DNA from: Salipiger bermudensis
GTDB lineage: Bacteria; Pseudomonadota; Alphaproteobacteria; Rhodobacterales; Rhodobacteraceae
Assembly (NCBI RefSeq): GCF_019801965.1
Contig: NZ_JAHVIA010000001.1
Location: forward strand, 558,001-622,000
Direction: 5' to 3'
DNA length: 64,000 nucleotides
Shown here: piece by piece, positions 54,920 through 63,013 of the stretch
Layout: every line of letters starts with the position of its first letter
Position numbering within the stretch: position 1 is the first letter of the stretch
The notes under the pieces: model-generated
Databases searched by the model: none
Told to the model about the DNA's origin: nothing
What the model saw: the letters and a program-made list of their open reading frames with translations, nothing else
Made by a program: the position numbers and the translations under genes

Positions 54920-55870
54920 GTGCGAGTTGGTATCATGGATTGCAGCTTCCTTCACGTCGCCGCGAGTGACGGCTCAGGTGGAAAAACCTGCGCGTTTCTC
55001 TGGGTCGAGTTTGCCCGCATGGTCGCGCAGATCACCCTACCCATAGTTGCCGGCGTCGTCGCATGGGCGACCTTCAGACTCAACAAAGCAAAGCGGCTTG
55101 ATGCGCTCAATGCCCAGCTTGCAGAGCTACACGATCATTTCTGGCGCGAGCCCGATATGGCCAGAGTTCGCGAAATCATCATGGTTGATCTCGAGTACGG
55201 AAGTGTCCAAGCAGCCTTCGAGAACCGCCTCGAGGGCCGACAATTCGTCAGCTCGGACGATTATCAGGTGCTCGAAAAAGTTGATCGGTATGTCAATTTT
55301 GTACTTCGTGTCGACGCGGTAACAAAACGCTATCAGAAGAACGGAGTCCGCCCCAACGACGGCAAATTCGTCGAGGAAGTGCTGTTCGAGTATTGGCTGC
55401 GCCAAATTGTCGTCCGAAAACGATACGCCCTCTTTGCCTACGTCATCACCTTCTTCTTCGTCATTCCGGCAACGAGAGGCCCAAACAAGAATGACAAGGA
55501 ACCGCACAGCTCCTTCTGCCTGCTCTACGACCAGCTCTGTGTCCGTAAGGTGCTGCCGGGAGGAGCGGCGTCCGGCGGCGCGACAGAGGAAGAATACCAA
55601 AGCTTTACGAGAGCGCTGGTCAACGCCCTCAGGAATCGCAAGCAGCTTCCCGAGAAGGACGCGACGCTTGTGCCTGACCCAGAGGACGGGCTGTGCAGGC
55701 AGAAACCACATTGGAAGAAATGGGAGTGCGTGTTGTGCGGGCGTAGCAAGCACTCAAAGCGAAGCGCGGTTGACGTGTTCTGTAGCTCGAAGGACGAGAG
55801 CTACATGAACCGTATAGAGCCGGTACGCTTTCCCAAGCCAAAACCGAATTTTTCTAGAGACCAACGATAG
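54920..55870 (+). CDS. Orphan membrane-anchored protein of unknown function
   Basis: A 316-residue protein of no family I can name. One membrane helix near residues 35-55 (ITLPIVAGVVAWATFRL), a helical region of about 60-190 with conserved-looking acidic and aromatic residues (LHDHFWREPDMARVREII), a second hydrophobic stretch (YALFAYVITFFFVIP), and a basic C-terminal part with CVLCGRSKHSKRSAVDVFC, a possible metal site. Starts at 54920 (GTG), 54935 or 55019 (ATG) are all open, none with a good Shine-Dalgarno box. Its codons are clearly less GC-rich than the neighbours', and it splits a gene order often conserved in relatives, so lateral origin is likely. Confidence 0.6.
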   Translation: MRVGIMDCSFLHVAASDGSGGKTCAFLWVEFARMVAQITLPIVAGVVAWATFRLNKAKRLDALNAQLAELHDHFWREPDMARVREIIMVDLEYGSVQAAFENRLEGRQFVSSDDYQVLEKVDRYVNFVLRVDAVTKRYQKNGVRPNDGKFVEEVLFEYWLRQIVVRKRYALFAYVITFFFVIPATRGPNKNDKEPHSSFCLLYDQLCVRKVLPGGAASGGATEEEYQSFTRALVNALRNRKQLPEKDATLVPDPEDGLCRQKPHWKKWECVLCGRSKHSKRSAVDVFCSSKDESYMNRIEPVRFPKPKPNFSRDQR

Positions 55871-55872
55871 AA

Positions 55873-55887
55873 CGCCCCACTGGGGCG
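55873..55887 (+). terminator. Short hairpin after the orphan gene
   Basis: CGCCCCA and TGGGGCG flank one base (5-bp stem with 5-nt loop in practice), 3 bp after the stop. It is followed by a C-run and then GTTTGTTC, so only a weak terminator. Confidence 0.4.
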
Positions 55888-55945
55888 CTCCCCCCGGTTT
55901 GTTCAACCAGAGAAGACGAGGGGGTTGGTCTGCGGGTGGGTCGTG

Positions 55946-57274
55946 TCAGGCCAAGGCCCGTTCGGCGGCGAGGCCGAGGCGCAGAAGGCGGTCTTCCTGC
56001 ATCGGCGGCGCCATCAGCGACAGGCCGCAGGAGGGGGCGCCGGTGGGCAGCGTGAGGGCGCAGCCGCCCATGACATTGCCGACGCGGGTGTTGCGCAGGG
56101 CCAGCAGGTTGGCGGTGACGTAGTACTCGCCCTGCTCCATCAGCTTTTCGATGTTGGGCGGCAGTATCGGCGCCGTCGGGCAGAGCACCGCGTCGAAGCC
56201 GGCGGTGGCGCGGGCATAGGCGGCGCGGGCGGCGGCCATGCGGTCGAGCGCGCGCAGATAGGCGGCGCCGGTCACCGGCTTGCCGCCCTCGAAACGCTCG
56301 CGGATCGGCGCGAACATCTTCTCGGGCGCCGCCTCGATGGCCTCGCCCCAGGCGGCCCAGGCCTCGGTGGTGTAGAGCACGCCCGCATCCTGCATCGGGA
56401 TGGCGATCTCGGGCACGTCGAGATCGACGATCTCGGCACCGGCGGCGGCGAGCTTGTCGAGCGCGGTCTCGTGGGCGGCGGCGGGCTCGGGGCTCATGTC
56501 ATCCAGCACGATGGTGGTCAGCCGGGCGAAGCGGCGGCCTTTCAGCGAGGTGCCGCGCAGGTCGGGGGCGTCGCGGCCCTCGAGCGCCGCGAAGGTCAGC
56601 GCCGCGTCCTCGACGCTTCGGCAGAGCGGGCCCACCGTGTCGAACGCGACCGCCAGCGGCACCACGCCGTCGAGCGAGATCCGGCCGGAGGTGGTCTTGA
56701 GCCCGACAAGGTCGTTCCAGCAGGACGGGATGCGCACCGAACCGCCGGTGTCGGAGCCGATGGCGGCGGCGGCAAGGCCGAAGGCGACCGAGGCGGCGGC
56801 GCCCGAGGACGAGCCCCCGGCCACGGCGCCGGCGTCGTTCACGCAAGGCGGCGTCGCGGTCATCGGGTTGAGGCCGAGCCCGGAAAAGGCGAGCTCGGAC
56901 ATATGGGTCTTGCCGAGGCAGACCAGCCCCATCGCCGTCGCCACCTCGAGCACGGCGGCATCGCGCGCGGGCACCCTGCCCTCGAGCAGCTTCGAGCCGG
57001 CCTCCGTGGCGATGCCGGCGGTGTCGAAGAGATCCTTCCAGCTCACCGGCACCCCGTCGAGCGGCGAGCGGCGCTGCTTCAGCTCGGCGCGGCGGCGGGC
57101 GGCATGGGCCTCGGCCAGCGCGCGCTCGGGCGTCAGGCGGGAATAGATCCGGTCCTTCAGCGGATGCGCCGCGATCTTGTCGAGAAAGGCCTGGGCGAGC
57201 GCCACCGGATCGATCTCGCCCGCCCCGATGCCCCGCCCCAGCGCCGCTGCGCTCATGCCCGTCAGATCGCTCAT
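55946..57274 (-). CDS. Amidase signature-family hydrolase
   Basis: A 442-residue amidase signature enzyme. The catalytic triad is Lys80 (VPVSWKDLFD), a Ser of the cluster at 155-157 (GGSSSGAAAS), and nucleophile Ser179 (GSDTGGSVRIP); all intact. It hydrolyses an amide or nitrile-derived amide, substrate unknown. It lacks GatB/GatC neighbours, so it is not GatA. GAGGGA precedes the ATG; a GTG one codon earlier is the alternative. It is divergent from the UbiH-type gene. Confidence 0.9.
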   Translation of the reverse strand: MSDLTGMSAAALGRGIGAGEIDPVALAQAFLDKIAAHPLKDRIYSRLTPERALAEAHAARRRAELKQRRSPLDGVPVSWKDLFDTAGIATEAGSKLLEGRVPARDAAVLEVATAMGLVCLGKTHMSELAFSGLGLNPMTATPPCVNDAGAVAGGSSSGAAASVAFGLAAAAIGSDTGGSVRIPSCWNDLVGLKTTSGRISLDGVVPLAVAFDTVGPLCRSVEDAALTFAALEGRDAPDLRGTSLKGRRFARLTTIVLDDMSPEPAAAHETALDKLAAAGAEIVDLDVPEIAIPMQDAGVLYTTEAWAAWGEAIEAAPEKMFAPIRERFEGGKPVTGAAYLRALDRMAAARAAYARATAGFDAVLCPTAPILPPNIEKLMEQGEYYVTANLLALRNTRVGNVMGGCALTLPTGAPSCGLSLMAPPMQEDRLLRLGLAAERALA

Positions 57275-57361
57275 CACCGTCCCTCACTTTTCGCGTTCGC
57301 AGCATTGGTAGCGGCAGCGCAGCGCATGGACAATCCCGCGAGGGGCCGCATATTTGCGCTC

Positions 57362-58579
57362 ATGGAACATGATTGCGACATCTTGATCGTGGGCGGCGGG
57401 CTCAACGGCCCCGCCCTGGCGCTGGCGGCGGCGAAGTCCGGGCTGAAGAGCATCGTCATCGACGCCCTGCCCGAGGCGGCGCGCACGCAGGAAGATTTCG
57501 ACGGCCGCGGCTACGCGCTGGCGCTGTCCTCGGTGCGGATGCTGGCCAATCTCGGGCTCTGGGAGCGGCTGGCGCCCAACGCCCAACCGATGCGCGAGAT
57601 CAAGGTGACCGACGGCCGCGTGGGCGATGCGCGGGTGTTTCTTGGCCTGCATTTCGACAGCGCCGAGATCGAGGAAGGCCCGATGGGCCAGATGGTCGAG
57701 GACCGCTACCTGCGCCGCGCCCTGCTCGAGGCGATGGACGGCAATGCCCTGATCGAACAGCGCGCCGGCGAGACGGTGATCGCGCAGGAGAGCGGCGCAG
57801 GCGGCATCAGCGTGACGCTGGCCAGCGGCGAGACGCGGCGGGCCCGGCTGCTGGTGGGCGCCGACGGGCGCAGGAGCGGCACCGCCGCGCGGGCGGGCAT
57901 CCGGCGCACCGGCTGGGGCTACGGCCAGACCGCGCTGGTCTGCGCCATCGCGCATGAGCAGCCGCATCACGGCATCGCGCATCAGTTCTTCATGCCGCCG
58001 GGGCCGCTGGCCATCCTGCCGCTGCCGGGCAACCGCAGCTCCATCGTCTGGAGCGAGACCGACGCCCGCGCGCGCGCCATCAACGCCCTGCCCGACGACC
58101 AGTATCTCGAGGTGCTGCGGCCGCGCTTCGGCGAGTTCCTCGGCGAGATCTCCCTCGCGGGCAAGCGCTTCGTCTACCCGCTGAACCTGACGCTGGCCAA
58201 CAGCTTCATTGCCGAGCGCCTGGCACTGGTAGGCGACGCGGCGCACGGCATGCACCCGATCGCGGGGCAAGGCCTCAACGCCGGGCTGCGCGACGTGGCG
58301 GCGCTGGCGGATGTGCTGAGCCACGCGCAACAGCGCGGCGAAGACATCGCCTCGCCGCTGGTGCTGGCGCGCTACCAGCAATGGCGGCGCTTCGACACCG
58401 CCTCCTTGGCGGCGGCGACCGACCTGTTCAACCGGCTGTTCTCCAACGACAACCCACTCCTGCGCCTCGGCCGCGATCTCGGCATGGCAGCGATCAACGC
58501 GGTGCCGGGGCTGCGCCGTGGCTTCATCCGCGAGGCCGCCGGCATCACCGGCGACCTGCCGGAGCTGATGCGCGACTGA
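57362..58579 (+). CDS. UbiH/UbiF/Coq6-family FAD-dependent monooxygenase
   Basis: A 405-residue class A flavin hydroxylase of the ubiquinone pathway. The FAD motif is DILIVGGGLNGPALALAAAKSG, the DG motif is LLVGADGRRSG, and the GD motif is LALVGDAAHGMHPIAGQGLNAGLRD, the Ubi-type signature. It should hydroxylate a ring carbon of a polyprenylphenol intermediate; which of C1, C5 or C6 cannot be said. The open frame extends far upstream through the amidase locus on the other strand; the ATG used is at the proper N-terminus. Confidence 0.92.
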   Translation: MEHDCDILIVGGGLNGPALALAAAKSGLKSIVIDALPEAARTQEDFDGRGYALALSSVRMLANLGLWERLAPNAQPMREIKVTDGRVGDARVFLGLHFDSAEIEEGPMGQMVEDRYLRRALLEAMDGNALIEQRAGETVIAQESGAGGISVTLASGETRRARLLVGADGRRSGTAARAGIRRTGWGYGQTALVCAIAHEQPHHGIAHQFFMPPGPLAILPLPGNRSSIVWSETDARARAINALPDDQYLEVLRPRFGEFLGEISLAGKRFVYPLNLTLANSFIAERLALVGDAAHGMHPIAGQGLNAGLRDVAALADVLSHAQQRGEDIASPLVLARYQQWRRFDTASLAAATDLFNRLFSNDNPLLRLGRDLGMAAINAVPGLRRGFIREAAGITGDLPELMRD

Positions 58580-58718
58580 GCGCAGCCGCGCCAAGCAGCG
58601 ATGCACAGACCCTGCGCCAAGGCGAACCCTCGGCGCCCTTGCTCCGTGGGCGGCGGTCTTCCTATCTCCTTGATCAAGGGCGGCAAAGCCCGCCAAGACG
58701 GATCAAGGAGCCGTATTC

Positions 58719-59738
58719 ATGAAAAACATCGGATTTCTGTCCTTCGGACACTGGTCTCCGACCCAAGGCAGCGCGGTCAAGACCGCGGCCGACGTGCTGA
58801 CCCAGTCGATCGAACTGGCGGTGGCCGCCGAGGAACTCGGGCTCGACGGAGCCTATTTCCGGGTCCACCACTTTGCCCGCCAGCTCGCCTCGCCCTTCCC
58901 GCTGCTCGCCGCCGTCGGCGCCCGCACCTCGAAGATCGAGATCGGCACCGGCGTCATCGACATGCGCTACGAGAACCCGTTCTACATGGCCGAGGATGCC
59001 GGCGCGGCAGACCTCATCGCCGGCGGACGGCTGCAGCTCGGCCTCTCGCGCGGCTCGCCCGAGCAGGTGATCGATGGCTGGAAGCATTTCGGCTACCGCC
59101 CCGCCGAGGGCGAGAGCCCGGCCGACATGGCGCGCCGTCACACGCAGGTCTTCCTCGACCTGCTCGAGGGCAAGGGCTTTGCCGAACCGAACCCGCGGCC
59201 GATGTTTCCCAACCCGCCGGGCCTCTTGCGGCTCGAGCCGCATTCGGAAGGGCTGCGCCAGCGCATCTGGTGGGGCGCCGGATCGAACGCCACGGCGGAA
59301 TGGGCGGCCAGGCTCGGCATGCACCTGCAAAGCTCGACCCTCAAGGATGACGAGACCGGCGAGCCGTTCCACGTCCAGCAGGCCGACCAGCTGCGCGCCT
59401 ACAAGGCGGCGTGGAAGGAGGCCGGGCACGCCCATGCGCCGCGCACCTCGGTGAGCCGCTCGATCTTTGCCCTCACCAACGATACCGACCGGATGTATTT
59501 CGGCCGCGGCGGCAAGGAGACCGATCAGGTGGGCTTCATCGAGCAGCAGCGCTCGATCTTCGGGCGCGGCTATGCCGACGAACCCGACAGGCTCATCGAG
59601 CAGCTCAAGGGCGACGAGGCGATTGCCGAGGCCGACACCCTGCTGCTGACGGTGCCGAACATGCTCGGCGTCGACTACAACGCCCACGTGATCGAGACCA
59701 TCCTGACCGAGGTGGCCCCGGCGCTCGGCTGGCGCTGA
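58719..59738 (+). CDS. LLM-class flavin-dependent oxidoreductase
   Basis: A 339-residue TIM-barrel luciferase-like monooxygenase. AAEELGLDGAYFRVHHFARQLASPFPLLAAVGARTSKIEIGTGV, read in parts, holds the family's early strands; GGRLQLGLSRGSPEQVIDGW is the typical flavin-phosphate region. FMN or F420 use cannot be told; FMN is usual in this phylum. AAGGAG precedes the ATG. An SDR gene follows 67 bp downstream on the same strand. The substrate is unknown. Confidence 0.88.
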   Translation: MKNIGFLSFGHWSPTQGSAVKTAADVLTQSIELAVAAEELGLDGAYFRVHHFARQLASPFPLLAAVGARTSKIEIGTGVIDMRYENPFYMAEDAGAADLIAGGRLQLGLSRGSPEQVIDGWKHFGYRPAEGESPADMARRHTQVFLDLLEGKGFAEPNPRPMFPNPPGLLRLEPHSEGLRQRIWWGAGSNATAEWAARLGMHLQSSTLKDDETGEPFHVQQADQLRAYKAAWKEAGHAHAPRTSVSRSIFALTNDTDRMYFGRGGKETDQVGFIEQQRSIFGRGYADEPDRLIEQLKGDEAIAEADTLLLTVPNMLGVDYNAHVIETILTEVAPALGWR

Positions 59739-59805
59739 GCCCGCTTCCCTTCCTCCTTCCCGCGTGCCAAGAACCCCTTGGGAGATCACGGGAGGGAGGA
59801 CCCAC

Positions 59806-60576
59806 ATGACCCAGAAATGCGCCATCGTCACCGGCGCCGCGCGCGGCATCGGCCTGGCCACGGCAGACCTGTTCCGCGAGCGCGGCTGGCGAGTCGCGAT
59901 GCTCGACCGCGACGGCGAGGAGCTGCGCCGCGTCTGCGCCGAGCGCCCTGAGGTGCTGGCGCTCGAGCTCGACATCTCCGACCCGCAACAGGTCGGCGCG
60001 ATGGTCCGCGAGACGCTGGGCTGGGCGGGCCGCATCGACGCGCTGGTCAACAACGCGGGCGTGGCGCTGTTCGGGCCGATCCAGGACTGCGATTACAGCA
60101 TGTGGCGCGAGGTCATGGCGACCAATCTCGACGGCGTCTTCCTGTGCAGCCAGGCCTGCACCGACGCGCTCAAGGAGACCCGGGGCGCCATCGTCAACAT
60201 CGCCTCGATCAGCGGGCTGCGCGCCTCGACCCTGCGGGTGGCCTACGGCACCTCGAAGGCGGCGGTGATCCAGCTCACCAAGCAATACGCCGCCGAGCTC
60301 GGCGAATTCGGCATCCGGGTCAACTGCGTCGCGCCGGGCCCGGTGCGCACCAAGCTCGCCATGGCGGTGCATACACAGGACATCATCGACGCCTATCACG
60401 ATGCCATCCCGCTCAACCGCTACGGCTCCGAGCAGGAGCTGGCCGAGGCCATCGTCTTCCTCGCGTCTGACAAGGCCTCCTACGTGACCGGGCAGGTGCT
60501 GGCGGTGGATGGCGGCTTCGACTCGACCGGCGTCGGCCTTCCGGCCCTGCGCGGCGGCAAGAGCGAGGGCGCCTGA
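59806..60576 (+). CDS. SDR-family oxidoreductase
   Basis: A 256-residue classical SDR with all motifs: TGAARGIG, Asp after the second strand (MLDRDG, NAD preference), NNAG, and Tyr147/Lys151 (YGTSK). RINCVAPGPV-type and VTGQVLAVDGGFDSTG C-terminal motifs are present. GGGAGGGAGG lies before the ATG; the frame opens 14 codons earlier without a better start. It may act with the luciferase-like enzyme upstream. The substrate is unknown. Confidence 0.9.
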   Translation: MTQKCAIVTGAARGIGLATADLFRERGWRVAMLDRDGEELRRVCAERPEVLALELDISDPQQVGAMVRETLGWAGRIDALVNNAGVALFGPIQDCDYSMWREVMATNLDGVFLCSQACTDALKETRGAIVNIASISGLRASTLRVAYGTSKAAVIQLTKQYAAELGEFGIRVNCVAPGPVRTKLAMAVHTQDIIDAYHDAIPLNRYGSEQELAEAIVFLASDKASYVTGQVLAVDGGFDSTGVGLPALRGGKSEGA

Positions 60577-60582
60577 GCGCCC
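60567..60582 (+). terminator. Hairpin overlapping the SDR stop codon
   Basis: GGGCGC-CTGA-GCGCCC, a perfect 6-bp stem with the stop codon in its loop, followed by CCCGTTTCG. A weak terminator shared with a GC-rich flank. Confidence 0.45.
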
Positions 60583-60631
60583 CCGTTTCGCCTGAAGGGG
60601 TTGCCTCTGGGCGCCCCCCGCCGCCAGCGGC

Positions 60632-62131
60632 TCAGGCGTTGGCCAGCACCGCCCAGCGCTCGATGAGCCGCGATTGCAGCATCTTCGCCCGCGCATTCCA
60701 CGACCGGGCGCCCTCGGGGCGCTCGCGCTGCGCCATGCTCAGCGCCTCGCGGCGCGGAATGTCGCCGCAGAAGATCGCGAAGGCGAGTTCCGAGCCGTCC
60801 GGCAGCTCGGCGAAGCCCGACAGCCCGCTGACGAAGTTCAGCGTGCCGGTCTTGGCCTGCACCTGCACCGGGTGATCGTTGACCGAGCGCCCCTGCTGGT
60901 CGCGCATCTTGAACGGCTTCAGCAGCGGCTTCAGCTCGAGCCGCGTGCGAAGCTCCTTCATCGCCGTTGCCATGTCGACCGCCGCGATCCGGCTCAGCCC
61001 GCTCAGCCCCGAATGATCGACCAGCGCCACGTTGGTCAGGCCAAGCTCCTCGCGGGCCCAGGCGTTCATCGCCGCCGCCGAGGTCTCGAGCGAGGTCACC
61101 ATGCCGGTGCGCACCCGCGTGGCGGTCTGGCCGACGATCTCGGCGGTCAGGTTGGTCGAGTATTTCAGCATGTCGCGCAAAATCTCGCGCAGTACGTCGC
61201 TTTCACGGCGGGCGAGGCTCTCTCCCTCGGGCCGTGCGAGCACCACCTCGGGCGCCGGAAGCCTCAGGCCGCGCGCGCCGGCCAGTGCCTGAAACACCTC
61301 GCCGGCGTAGAGCTCGGGCTTGCGGACGGGCAGCCAGCGCGCCCCGCCATTCCCGAGCGCACCCCGCGCCACGGTCCACTCGTCGCGCGCGCCGCCATCG
61401 GTATAGGTGTAGACCGGCAGGCTGCGCGCCACGATGCCCATGCGCGCCATACGGACCGCTGGGCGCAGCGTGTTCGAGGGCGCGTCCATGCTGACGTCGT
61501 AGTCGCCACCGGCTTTCTTCCACTCGAAATGCACGCGGTTGTAATTGAGGTTCAGCCCCGACAGCGCCGGGCTGTAGCCCAGATGCGGCGGCTGCCCGGG
61601 GTCGATGGTGCGGGTAAAGGGCAAAGCCGAGCCGCAGACCAGGAACTTGCCGCTGACGCCGGTGATGGCCTTCTCCTCGAGCTGCGCGGCAAGCTCCGCC
61701 AGCCCGTCGGTGTCGAGCGTCGGATCGCCGCCGCCCAGCAGTACGAGGTCGCCTTGCACCACCCCGTCGCGCACCGGCCCGGTGGCGAGGATCTCGGTCG
61801 GAAACCGGTACTCGGGGCCCAGGGTATCGAGCGCGTAGCCGGCGGTCAGCGCCTTGGCCACGCTCGCCGGCGGCATGCCGGTGGCGCCGGCATGTTGCTC
61901 GATCACCGCCCCGGTGGCGAGGTTGATGACCGCGAACCCCACAGTGCCATCGAGCCGCGCCGCGTCGATCAGCTCCTCGGCCGACTTGAGCGTGCGCAGG
62001 CGGATGTCCTCGCCGCGGGCGACGGGACGGAGCGATGCGGTGGGCGCCTCGGCCCATGCCGGCAGCGCGGCACCCGCGCCGGCCGCCGCGAGCGATGTCA
62101 GGAATGCGCGCCTGGAAATGCCTTGTTTCAT
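60632..62131 (-). CDS. dacB: D-alanyl-D-alanine carboxypeptidase/endopeptidase (PBP4, DacB type)
   Basis: A 499-residue S13-family penicillin-binding protein in the periplasm. The signal peptide is of Tat type (SRRAFLTSLAAAGAGAALPAWA, cleaved near 27), unusual for PBP4, which is commonly Sec-exported. The active Ser90 and Lys93 are in PPASVAKAL; STN in KYSTNLTAEIV is the SxN motif; AKTGTLNF is the KTG motif. It cleaves D-Ala and D-Ala-mDAP cross-links. It is convergent with the SDR gene. Confidence 0.94.
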   Translation of the reverse strand: MKQGISRRAFLTSLAAAGAGAALPAWAEAPTASLRPVARGEDIRLRTLKSAEELIDAARLDGTVGFAVINLATGAVIEQHAGATGMPPASVAKALTAGYALDTLGPEYRFPTEILATGPVRDGVVQGDLVLLGGGDPTLDTDGLAELAAQLEEKAITGVSGKFLVCGSALPFTRTIDPGQPPHLGYSPALSGLNLNYNRVHFEWKKAGGDYDVSMDAPSNTLRPAVRMARMGIVARSLPVYTYTDGGARDEWTVARGALGNGGARWLPVRKPELYAGEVFQALAGARGLRLPAPEVVLARPEGESLARRESDVLREILRDMLKYSTNLTAEIVGQTATRVRTGMVTSLETSAAAMNAWAREELGLTNVALVDHSGLSGLSRIAAVDMATAMKELRTRLELKPLLKPFKMRDQQGRSVNDHPVQVQAKTGTLNFVSGLSGFAELPDGSELAFAIFCGDIPRREALSMAQRERPEGARSWNARAKMLQSRLIERWAVLANA

Positions 62132-62189
62132 GGCGTCGATCTAACCGCAGCGATTGTCCGCCGACAAGCGGCCCCTCGGCAGCGCCCGA

Positions 62190-62828
62190 TCACTTTTTGC
62201 TGCCCGCGTCGCCACCCGCCGCCCGGCCCCTTGCGCCGCGCAGCTCGGTCGAGCTCAGATCCACCATCGGCACGTTGACGAAGCTCCAGGCCGGCGGCAC
62301 CGAGCGCGCCAGCAGCCCCGCGGCACGATCCGGCAGGCGGGCGTGGCGGTAGACATCCGCCGCCACCGAGCCGCGCGCCGCCATGCGGCTGCCCGGCCGC
62401 GCCAGCACCCCCACCGGCACCCGCTCCATGATCTCGCGCCAGTCTTCCCAGCGGTGCAGCTGCGCGAGGTTGTCGGCCCCCATCAGCCAGACGAAGTTCA
62501 CCCCCGGAAAGCGCGCCTGCAGATGCGCCAGCGTGCGCGCGGTGTGGCGGGTGCCGAGCAGGCGCTCGACATCGCTCACGATGACCCGCGGATGCGAGAG
62601 GATGCGGCGCGCCGCCGCGATACGCTCGTCGAGCGGCGCCGGCCCGTGCGCCTTCAGCGGGTTGCCTGGGCTCACCAGCCAGACCACGCGGTCGAGCCGG
62701 AAGCGGCGCAGCGCCTCGAGGGTGATGTGCACGTGCCCGGCATGGGGCGGATCGAACGATCCCCCCAGCAGACCAACGGTCATCCCCGGGACCAGGTGCA
62801 GCCCCGCCTCATGCGCGTTCCAAGCCAT
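62190..62828 (-). CDS. nadD: Nicotinate-nucleotide adenylyltransferase
   Basis: Adds AMP to nicotinate mononucleotide in NAD synthesis. 212 residues. The nucleotidyltransferase motif [17 protein letters not shown] and the C-terminal STELR block ([10 protein letters not shown], an SxTxxR motif) are both present; [11 protein letters not shown] and [19 protein letters not shown] are NadD-specific. The start before a 15-residue extension is kept because relatives have one; a GTG or ATG at MTVGLLGG is the alternative. It follows dacB upstream by 58 bp, same strand. Confidence 0.95.
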   Translation of the reverse strand: MAWNAHEAGLHLVPGMTVGLLGGSFDPPHAGHVHITLEALRRFRLDRVVWLVSPGNPLKAHGPAPLDERIAAARRILSHPRVIVSDVERLLGTRHTARTLAHLQARFPGVNFVWLMGADNLAQLHRWEDWREIMERVPVGVLARPGSRMAARGSVAADVYRHARLPDRAAGLLARSVPPAWSFVNVPMVDLSSTELRGARGRAAGGDAGSKK

Positions 62829-63013
62829 TGCGGCCTTTCCGTTTCAAAGTCGCGGCAAGAGACACCGGAACGGCCCGCGATGACAACCGGAAACCGGTTT
62901 CCCGCGCTCTCTTGCGCCTGTGTCTGGTGCCGGTGGCGCGCTCTGCCGTCAGGGGCTTTGCATTCCCCCGCCCCGGTGCGATACAGGCGCCCAACCAGTC
63001 ACCGGAGGACAGC

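Noticed and set aside
55925-57361. Upstream extension of the UbiH-type monooxygenase
   Set aside because: The extension is the complement of the amidase gene, which has a full catalytic triad; the FAD motif starts right after the chosen ATG.
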